From Eubacteriaceae bacterium ES3 (GTDB taxonomy: Bacteria > Bacillota > Clostridia > Eubacteriales > Eubacteriaceae), in the NCBI GenBank assembly GCA_030586155.1, contig CP130741.1:800680-864679 (forward strand): DNA of 64,000 nucleotides, written 5' to 3'. Under the pieces are notes generated by a model. That model saw nothing but the letters and a program-made list of their open reading frames with translations. It was not told the origin of the DNA and did not search any database. A program made the position numbers and the translations under genes. This document shows, in pieces, positions 1 to 8,494 of this stretch. The first letter of the stretch is position 1; every line of letters starts with the position of its first letter.

Positions 1-147
1 ATTGGAAGCATGGTCATTGAAAACAGCATAGTGTATAAAAGAAAACATACAATTTCAGATGTAACAACATGAAAAACGTAAGTTTAAAGGATCGTAGTCT
101 TTAGGGACTACAAGACTATTGACGAAGTTCTACTGTCAGTAGTTAAG
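1..147 (+). other. 3' part of the 16S-23S internal transcribed spacer
   Basis: This stretch precedes the 23S gene and contains the phrase GGTCATTGAAAACAGCATAG, which is typical of the distal part of clostridial 16S-23S spacers. No tRNA is present in the visible part. Bases 148-155 (GGATCAAG) start the terminal 23S helix. The 16S gene is presumably just left of the window. Confidence 0.75.
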
Positions 148-3010
<2,863 letters not shown>

Positions 3011-3077
3011 AAAAGAATTTATACACTGTGCTGTTTCGAGTGACCATGTCACTGGAAAGAAAAATAAATAAGCTAAT

Positions 3078-3199
3078 TTGCTCCGTAACGATAGCAGAGG
3101 GGTCACACCTGTTCCCATACCGAACACAGAAGTAAAGTCCTCTAGCGCCTAAAGTACTTGGTGGGTGACTGCCTGGGAGGATAGGACGTTGCGGGGCAT
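3078..3199 (+). rRNA. rrf: 5S ribosomal RNA
   Basis: The conserved 5S core is present (GGTCACACCTGTTCCCATAC at 3101-3120, then CCGAACACAGAAGTAAAG). The 5' TGCTCCG at 3079-3085 pairs with CGGGGCA at 3192-3198, giving a product of about 120 nucleotides. It follows 23S by about 70 bases, as in a normal rrn operon, and tRNA-Asn follows within 10 bases. Confidence 0.94.
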
Positions 3200-3205
3200 G
3201 AATAT

Positions 3206-3280
3206 TCCTCAGTAGCTCAACGGTGGAGCACTCGGCTGTTAACCGATAGGCTGCTGGTTCGAATCCAGCCTGGGGAGCCA
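3206..3280 (+). tRNA. tRNA-Asn (anticodon GTT)
   Basis: This is a complete cloverleaf with acceptor TCCTCAG/CTGGGGA, anticodon loop CTGTTAA giving GTT, T-loop GGTTCGAATCC and an encoded CCA. It is the first tRNA after the 5S gene and is probably co-transcribed with the rrn operon. Confidence 0.95.
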
Positions 3281-3334
3281 TTTAGTCAAACAAGCGGGTG
3301 TGAGACACCGTTTCAGATCCGCTAAATTTAATAA

Positions 3335-3409
3335 GGCCCCTTGGTCAAGCGGTTAAGACACCGCCCTTTCACGGCGGTAACAGGAGTTCGATTCTCCTAG
3401 GGGTCACCA
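3335..3409 (+). tRNA. tRNA-Glu (anticodon TTC)
   Basis: The acceptor GGCCCCT/AGGGGTC, anticodon loop CTTTCAC containing TTC, T-arm GAGTTCGATTCTC and encoded CCA are all visible. It is part of the tRNA cluster downstream of the rrn operon. Confidence 0.95.
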
Positions 3410-3416
3410 ATAATGC

Positions 3417-3493
3417 GGCCTGGTAGTTCAGTTGGTTAGAATGCCAGCCTGTCACGCTGGAGGTCGAGAGTTCGAGTCTCTTCCAGGTCGCCA
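3417..3493 (+). tRNA. tRNA-Asp (anticodon GTC)
   Basis: The acceptor GGCCTGG/CCAGGTC, anticodon loop CTGTCAC containing GTC, discriminator G and encoded CCA define the gene. It lies 7 bases after tRNA-Glu in the same cluster. Confidence 0.95.
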
Positions 3494-3529
3494 TTTCTCA
3501 ACAGAAGAATAGCAACACTATATATTTAA

Positions 3530-3605
3530 GCTGATGTGGCTCAATTGGCAGAGCAGCTGATTTGTAATCAGCAGGTTAACGGTTCAAGTCCGTTCATCAG
3601 CTCCA
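3530..3605 (+). tRNA. tRNA-Thr (anticodon TGT)
   Basis: The acceptor GCTGATG/CATCAGC, anticodon loop TTTGTAA containing TGT, T-loop GGTTCAAGTCC and encoded CCA are present. It is one of two threonine tRNAs in the window; the other is at 23411. Confidence 0.95.
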
Positions 3606-3625
3606 TTTTTTTGTTTAAATATCGT

Positions 3626-3710
3626 GGGAGAATGCCCGAGTGGCTAAAGGGGGCGGACTGTAAATCCGTTGACAACGTCTACGATGGTTCGAATCCATCT
3701 TCTCCCACCA
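3626..3710 (+). tRNA. tRNA-Tyr (anticodon GTA), first copy
   Basis: This is a class II tRNA with a long variable arm. The acceptor is GGGAGAA/TTCTCCC, the anticodon loop CTGTAAA gives GTA, and CCA is encoded. It is nearly identical to the copy at 23316, differing by one base in the variable arm (GACAACGTC here, GACGACGTC there). Confidence 0.95.
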
Positions 3711-3722
3711 TTTTTAATATAT

Positions 3723-3743
3723 GACCCATTAGCTCAGTTGGTA
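3723..3743 (+). pseudogene. Truncated tRNA-Lys 5' half (acceptor strand and part of the D arm)
   Basis: Bases 3721-3743 match 3862-3884 exactly, which is the 5' start of the intact tRNA-Lys. After this point the similarity stops. No anticodon arm, T arm or acceptor 3' strand follows, so it cannot make a tRNA. The roughly 118 bases between the repeats contain a hairpin, CAAAAATG/CATTTTTG. I infer a partial duplication with an inserted segment, or the remnant of an excised element. Confidence 0.8.
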
Positions 3744-3861
3744 TAAGCAGAGAACCAAAAATGCACGACGACAGGAGTGAACATTTTTGTGTGAATCGCT
3801 AAGTCAGGCAGACAAAGTGCTTGTGCGTCCGGCTGAAGACGATCAAAAATTAAATACATTC
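3744..3861 (+). other. 118-bp segment inserted between the partial and intact tRNA-Lys
   Basis: This non-coding segment is bounded by the 23-bp direct repeat of the tRNA-Lys 5' end. It contains an 8-bp inverted repeat (CAAAAATG ... CATTTTTG, about 3756-3790) and a GC-richer part around TGTGCGTCCGGCTGAAGACG. I see no reading frame or tRNA fold in it. Its origin is unknown; it has no second copy in this window. Confidence 0.5.
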
Positions 3862-3863
3862 AT

Positions 3864-3939
3864 GACCCATTAGCTCAGTTGGTAGAGCATCTGACTTTTA
3901 ATCAGGGTGTCGGGCGTTCAAGTCGCCCATGGGTCACCA
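3864..3939 (+). tRNA. tRNA-Lys (anticodon TTT)
   Basis: This is the complete copy, with acceptor GACCCAT/ATGGGTC, anticodon loop CTTTTAA giving TTT, T-loop CGTTCAAGTCG and encoded CCA. It is the last tRNA of the cluster; terminator-like hairpins follow. Confidence 0.95.
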
Positions 3940-3970
3940 TTTCAATATAAAACGAGTTTAGCGCTCGATT

Positions 3971-4012
3971 AAGAAAGCAAGGAATTGTCTGTGACTGATT
4001 CCTTGCTTTCTT
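3971..4012 (+). terminator. Hairpin after the tRNA cluster
   Basis: AAGAAAGCAAGGAAT pairs perfectly with ATTCCTTGCTTTCTT around a 12-base loop. It is placed directly after the last tRNA, so it probably ends the rrn-tRNA transcript. The downstream run of T is weak. Confidence 0.6.
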
Positions 4013-4053
4013 CAGATAAAGTTTAGTTTTAGATTCAAAACAAATAAGAAAGC

Positions 4054-4083
4054 CTTCTATGATTTTTAAGTTTATCATAGAAG
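4054..4083. terminator. Probable terminator serving the minus-strand SRPBCC gene
   Basis: CTTCTATGAT at 4054-4063 pairs with ATCATAGAAG at 4074-4083. The hairpin lies about 40 bases beyond the stop codon of the minus-strand gene at 4125-4535 and between converging transcripts, so it may act in both directions. Confidence 0.55.
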
Positions 4084-4124
4084 ACCTGTTTTATTTATGT
4101 AGTATTTTCAGAGTTTTACTGAAG

Positions 4125-4535
4125 TTAGCACTTCTTCTCGATCTCATCAATCATATCTCCTACAATTCCTTTAATTTTTAGAGCTATCAACCAACCTGAA
4201 CCAAGAATTTTGGGAGTAAATTTAACCTTCCAGGTCAATTTAGTTTTGTTTCTAACTTTCTCAAATGTTACAACTCCACGATAGTCGTTTTTTATAGGAA
4301 TTCCTTCATCTAAAGTGTAAGTATAAGAATGCAAAGGATCGACTTCCAGTAGTCGCTCAACTGCAGTTCTTTTTCCGATGTACATTTTTCGAGTGAATCC
4401 GATCAAATTATTATTGGGATCACCTTTTGTGAGTACGTCCATCCGATATGGATCTACTGATGTTGTGAAATCTGCAGCTGCCCATACTTTTTCTACTGGA
4501 GCATTTATTTTTCTTTTAAGTTTAAAACCGGCCAT
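4125..4535 (-). CDS. SRPBCC-family ligand-binding protein
   Basis: The 136-residue protein has the pattern of the START-like SRPBCC fold (polyketide cyclase/dehydrase-like). It opens with KRKINAPVEKVWAAAADF-like sequence, followed by alternating strands and a long C-terminal helix. Such proteins bind small hydrophobic ligands in a cavity, but nothing here identifies the ligand. There is no signal peptide, so it should be cytoplasmic. The gene stands alone and faces the tRNA cluster. The start has an AGGTG-like site about 6 bases upstream. The function is unassigned beyond the fold. Confidence 0.6.
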   Translation of the reverse strand: MAGFKLKRKINAPVEKVWAAADFTTSVDPYRMDVLTKGDPNNNLIGFTRKMYIGKRTAVERLLEVDPLHSYTYTLDEGIPIKNDYRGVVTFEKVRNKTKLTWKVKFTPKILGSGWLIALKIKGIVGDMIDEIEKKC

Positions 4536-4763
4536 AATTCACCTCTTTTTTTCTATTTATTATAAATTAACCTTTACAGGAAAATCAATTAAATTCATTG
4601 ACTATTAGCTTTATATGTCAACTGTAAATAGTTCTTTTAGGTTTAGACTTTTTCAAATTATGAGTGTGTTTTATAAAAAAATATGAAAAAAATAGAGTGG
4701 AACCTAAATTGAATTGATGTTAGAATAATAAAGATAAGATGAAGTGAATCATAGGAGAAAAAA

Positions 4764-6137
4764 ATGGATCAAAATCCCGGTCTGCCTAAAAGATCCCTGA
4801 AAATTTTTATTTCGATAGCTATCTCGCTTTTTATACTAGTGGTATTATCAACTATCATTGGCATGTATATGTATAATCTTAAACAGCAGGAAATAATTCA
4901 AACGACAGATAAATTTATGAATTTCAAAAGCCAGATAGAACGACTGGTTTTTAACAATAAAACTTTAATCGACGGGTTTGAAGCCTATATTAATGTCAAT
5001 CCGGATCTTAATGAAGAAGAAGCTTATATTTATCTAGAAAATCTTTTATCAAAAAATGACAACCAGGTCAGAAATATCGGTGTTATACAGGATACAACTA
5101 TTATCTGGAATTACCCCAAAGAAGCAAATTCAGTGGCAATTGGAGTAGATCTAGGACAAGTAGATAACCAGAAAGATTTAATTTTTGCAGTAAAAAATGA
5201 GCTTAAGCCAATGATGCAGGGACCGGTCGAGCTGGTGCAGGGTGGTACCGGTTTTATTATGCGCTTGCCAATTGTATATAATGATACTGAGTATTGGGGG
5301 CAAATAAGTGTGGTTCTTGTTGGCGAAAAGGTGATTAAAGAAATCGATAAATTTGCTGAGGAGGCTGCTTTAAATGTTGCAATATTTAATGATAATACAG
5401 AAGTGGAGCCTTTTTATGGCTCAAAGCAGATAGTTGGGAATGAATTTTTAACGTTCGATATAGAACCCGAATTAATTAACTGGCACGTTATTGTGTCTCC
5501 AGTTAATGGCTGGACGAACAATTGGTTTATGTGTTTTTGCCTGATTATTATCGCTCTTGTTCTTTCTTTTGGAAGTGGTTTTATTACTTATAAAACCTTG
5601 AAAGCAAATGAAAAGCTGAGATTACTATCAAGCCATGATTCTTTGACAGGCTTATATAACCGACATTATTTAAATGAATATCAAAATATGGTCTTAGCTT
5701 TAGCAGAAAGAAATAATGAACATGTTGGGTTTATGAGTATGGATTTGAATCGTTTTAAGAAAATCAATGATACTTATGGACATAATGTGGGTGACATGGT
5801 TTTAGTTGAAACTGCACGTATTCTTAGACTGAGAACCAGAAAAAATGAAGCCGCTTTTCGTTTAGGTGGAGACGAGTTTTTAATTATTCTCCCCGAAATT
5901 AAGGACCGAAAGACTCTTTTGGTGGCTCGTGAAAGGTTAACAGAATGTTTTGAAAAAGAATTTAACCTGAACCAATTAAAGGAGAGCTTAACTCTCAGTA
6001 TTGGAACTTCACTGTTTCCAGATGATGGTGATAATATTGATGTTTTGCTTCATGTTTCCGATATCGAGATGTATGAGATGAAAAAAAGTAGCTATCAGGC
6101 TGAAGAGAAACTGTTTGAAAAATTATCAAAGTTATAA
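4764..6137 (+). CDS. Membrane-bound diguanylate cyclase with a CHASE-like sensor domain
   Basis: The 457-residue protein has a transmembrane helix at about 13-36, an extracytoplasmic CHASE-like region at about 50-190, a second helix at about 254-276 and a C-terminal GGDEF domain. The domain starts with DSLTGLYNR at 292-300; the catalytic loop RLGGDEF ends with GGDEF at 368-372, as expected for active synthesis of cyclic di-GMP. The position of the inhibitory I-site (RxxD) reads RKNE at 359-362, so product inhibition may be weak or absent. AGGAG precedes the ATG. It appears monocistronic. The sensed ligand is unknown. Confidence 0.85.
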   Translation: MDQNPGLPKRSLKIFISIAISLFILVVLSTIIGMYMYNLKQQEIIQTTDKFMNFKSQIERLVFNNKTLIDGFEAYINVNPDLNEEEAYIYLENLLSKNDNQVRNIGVIQDTTIIWNYPKEANSVAIGVDLGQVDNQKDLIFAVKNELKPMMQGPVELVQGGTGFIMRLPIVYNDTEYWGQISVVLVGEKVIKEIDKFAEEAALNVAIFNDNTEVEPFYGSKQIVGNEFLTFDIEPELINWHVIVSPVNGWTNNWFMCFCLIIIALVLSFGSGFITYKTLKANEKLRLLSSHDSLTGLYNRHYLNEYQNMVLALAERNNEHVGFMSMDLNRFKKINDTYGHNVGDMVLVETARILRLRTRKNEAAFRLGGDEFLIILPEIKDRKTLLVARERLTECFEKEFNLNQLKESLTLSIGTSLFPDDGDNIDVLLHVSDIEMYEMKKSSYQAEEKLFEKLSKL

Positions 6138-6309
6138 AGTCTTACCTATGGTTAAATATTTTTGTGAATTAATTGCTTAATATTACTCGACTAGCAACAT
6201 TTTGACTAAAAATTACCAAAACAAGCCTTAAAACTGTCTGATAATCAATTAGATAAATGGACTTAAAAAATGATATAATGATTTGAATCATATATTTAGG
6301 AGGACTCAA

Positions 6310-6684
6310 ATGGAAGGTATTTTAGATTCGAACGAAGGAAAATTACGGATCATCCAGGAAACCGTTCCCGGCAAACAAGTCACCCTGGCACATATAATAT
6401 CCCGACCTGATGAAATTGTCTATAAGAAGCTAGGTCTTAATCCTAGTGTGGACTACCAGAAAGCAGCAATTGGTATATTGAGCATGACACCGGCTGAGAT
6501 ATCAGTTATCGCTGGCGACCTTGCTATTAAAACTGCGGTTATAGATATGGGGTTTATTGATCGATTCAGCGGAACACTGATGTTTACGGGGCGCATATCA
6601 GAGGTCCAGTCTGCAATTAAGAATATTTTGTCATACTTAAAAGATACACTTAAATTTACTATTTGTGAAATAACGACGACATAG
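6310..6684 (+). CDS. eutS: EutS-like bacterial microcompartment shell protein
   Basis: The 124-residue protein matches the EutS/PduU-type BMC shell family. It has the characteristic VPGKQVTLAHII block near the start, then AIGILSMTPAEISVIAGDLA, and IDRFSGTLMFTG-like sequence before a C-terminal TICEIT. In ethanolamine utilisation EutS forms a bent hexamer in the protein shell. The start was placed at 6310 because AGGAGGA at 6298-6304 fits it; an upstream in-frame codon at 6283 has no such site. eutP follows after 10 bases. No other eut genes are nearby, so whether the pair serves a remote compartment locus is unknown. Confidence 0.88.
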   Translation: MEGILDSNEGKLRIIQETVPGKQVTLAHIISRPDEIVYKKLGLNPSVDYQKAAIGILSMTPAEISVIAGDLAIKTAVIDMGFIDRFSGTLMFTGRISEVQSAIKNILSYLKDTLKFTICEITTT

Positions 6685-6694
6685 AAGGTAAACA

Positions 6695-7195
6695 ATGAAA
6701 AAAATGATTCTTGTTGGTAGAAGTGAATGTGGAAAAACGACTCTAAGACAAGCGCTTAAGGGTAAAGAAATCAAATATGAAAAAACTCAATATGTTAATC
6801 ATTTTGATGTAGTCATTGACACGCCCGGTGAATATGCAGAAACAAAAGGTTTAGGTCGAGCTTTGGCTTTGTATGCATTTGAAGCAGACGTAGTAGCATT
6901 ATTAATTAATGCCACTGAACCTTTTTCGCTTTATCCCCCGAACGTTACACCTGTTGTAAATCGACCATGCATCGGTGTAGTTACTCAAATTGATATGCCA
7001 GATGCAGATGTTGACCAAGCTGTTGACTGGTTGCAACTAGCTGGATGTGACACTATTTTTAAAGTTTCTTCATATACTGGTGAAGGCATATGGGAAATTT
7101 TAGATTATTTAAAAGAAGATGGTGATGTTTTACCCTGGGATGAAAAAACGGCAGCTGAAAAGCCACGAAATGTTTTGTCGACTAAATTTATGTAA
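6695..7195 (+). CDS. eutP: EutP/PduV-like small GTPase-fold protein
   Basis: The 166-residue protein has a P-loop GRSECGKTTL near residues 8-17, a switch-like DTPGEY and a TQIDM motif at the guanine-recognition position, as in EutP/PduV proteins. These are small GTPase-like proteins linked to microcompartment operons; an acetate kinase activity has been reported for a EutP homologue. It lies 10 bases behind eutS and is surely co-transcribed. The C-terminal part after about residue 150 is an unmatched tail. The nearby rest of a eut operon is missing. Confidence 0.85.
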   Translation: MKKMILVGRSECGKTTLRQALKGKEIKYEKTQYVNHFDVVIDTPGEYAETKGLGRALALYAFEADVVALLINATEPFSLYPPNVTPVVNRPCIGVVTQIDMPDADVDQAVDWLQLAGCDTIFKVSSYTGEGIWEILDYLKEDGDVLPWDEKTAAEKPRNVLSTKFM

Positions 7196-7262
7196 TTGAT
7201 GAAGTTTTTTGTAAATAAAAAAACTTGAATTTGGTTGCTAAAAGGCGTATAATGACAGCATT

Positions 7263-7337
7263 GCGGAAGTGGCTCAGTGGTGGAGCACTGGCTTCCCAAG
7301 CCGGGGGTCGCGGGTTCGAATCCCGTCTTCCGCTCCA
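7263..7337 (+). tRNA. tRNA-Gly (anticodon CCC)
   Basis: The acceptor GCGGAAG/CTTCCGC, anticodon loop TTCCCAA giving CCC, T-loop GGTTCGAATCC and encoded CCA are present. It is an isolated tRNA gene between eutP and fdhD. Its sequence outside the anticodon arm closely matches tRNA-Gly(GCC) at 12052. Confidence 0.95.
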
Positions 7338-7511
7338 GAATATAACCATTTAATAGGTCTAGATTTCTTGTAGTTTATTTAAGAGATATAATAAATAAAA
7401 GTTAAAAAGTCAAAATACTGGTTTTAATCAGTTGAAACATTGTAAATAATTTAGAGACTGTTATGGTGATTGCGGTCTTTTTTTTATATCCAATTTTAAA
7501 GGGGTGAAAAT

Positions 7512-8312
7512 ATGAGAATAATAAATGAGGCTGAGAAACTTGAGTTAGTGAATATACATCATGTAAAACGGATTACAAAAGAAAAAGATGGTTTTAAAAC
7601 AGTATCAATAGAAGATCAGGTTATTGAAGAACATCATATGAATGTATTTATTAATGAACAATTAGCTTTTAATATGGTTTGTACACCTCAAAATCTGGAA
7701 CACCTTGTTTTGGGATTTTTGTTTTCTCAGGGCTATATTAAGTCGATTGAGGAAATAGAGTACATATATATTTGTGAACTTGGTGAACGTGTCAAAGTAC
7801 AGATGAAAGAAAAAATAGATTTAAGAGAAATGATGCATATTTCAAAAAGTGATGCAACTGCTTGTGGCAATAATAATATTATGTTGGAAGTTGGAAGAAA
7901 ACAAAAAATTAAAAAAGTCTCAAAAATTAGAGTTGAGCCGGATTTTATTTTTCTTTTGTCAGATGCTTGCAACAGGCAAGCAGAACTTTTTAAGGAAACA
8001 GGTGGAACACACTCCTGCTCGATGATGACAGGAAACAGAGAAGTTTTGTTTTGTGAAGATATTGGTCGGCATAATGCAATCGATAAACTAATTGGGAAAG
8101 CACTAATAGAAGGGATCGATCTATCTAAATGTATTATCTTCAGCAGTGGAAGAATACCACTTGATATGGTGTTCAAAGTAATTCGTGGTGGAATTCCGGT
8201 GATTGCTTCTCATTCGGCACCAACTGGAAAAGCGGTGGAATTGGCTAAAGAATATGATTTAACTTTAATTGGATTTGTACGAGGCAAGAGAATGAATCTG
8301 TATACAGACTGA
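7512..8312 (+). CDS. fdhD: Formate dehydrogenase accessory sulfurtransferase FdhD
   Basis: FdhD transfers sulfur from a cysteine desulfurase to the bis-MGD cofactor, which is needed for active formate dehydrogenase. The 266-residue protein shows family motifs, including GGTHSC near residue 175, EDIGRHNAIDKLIG and SSGRIPLDMV followed by a basic C-terminal end. The region of the catalytic CxxC loop seen in E. coli reads ATACGNNN, so only one cysteine (C118) remains there. It precedes the formate dehydrogenase gene by 182 bases. AAAGGGGTG before the ATG supports the start. Confidence 0.92.
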   Translation: MRIINEAEKLELVNIHHVKRITKEKDGFKTVSIEDQVIEEHHMNVFINEQLAFNMVCTPQNLEHLVLGFLFSQGYIKSIEEIEYIYICELGERVKVQMKEKIDLREMMHISKSDATACGNNNIMLEVGRKQKIKKVSKIRVEPDFIFLLSDACNRQAELFKETGGTHSCSMMTGNREVLFCEDIGRHNAIDKLIGKALIEGIDLSKCIIFSSGRIPLDMVFKVIRGGIPVIASHSAPTGKAVELAKEYDLTLIGFVRGKRMNLYTD

Positions 8313-8436
8313 CGAGAGCCTTTTAGCAGTTAAAAATAATTTGATTTTTGGAGTTTATATAGTAAACAATAAAATTTTGTCATGAAATTTCAGAACTTTC
8401 TGTTTCTACAAAAATTTGAAACGCAAAAAAACATCA

Positions 8437-8465
8437 ATGACAAATCATTTAATTTGACATATAAT
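8437..8465 (+). promoter_or_regulatory. Sigma-A-type promoter before the formate dehydrogenase gene
   Basis: ATGACA at 8437-8442 and TATAAT at 8460-8465 are separated by exactly 17 bases and lie about 30 bases before the start codon. This indicates that the dehydrogenase has its own transcript, separate from fdhD. No molybdate- or tungstate-responsive RNA element was recognised in the short leader. Confidence 0.65.
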
Positions 8466-8494
8466 GAAAGTCTAAATGAAGGGAGAAATAAAAT

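Noticed and set aside
3723-3939. A split tRNA-Lys or an intron in tRNA-Lys
   Set aside because: The second copy is complete by itself, and the first part repeats rather than supplies the 5' half, so no splicing is needed.
7338-7511. A molybdenum-cofactor riboswitch before fdhD
   Set aside because: The region is A/T-rich without the extensive stems expected of that RNA; only a short hairpin-like GACTG/CGGTC with a T-run is visible.
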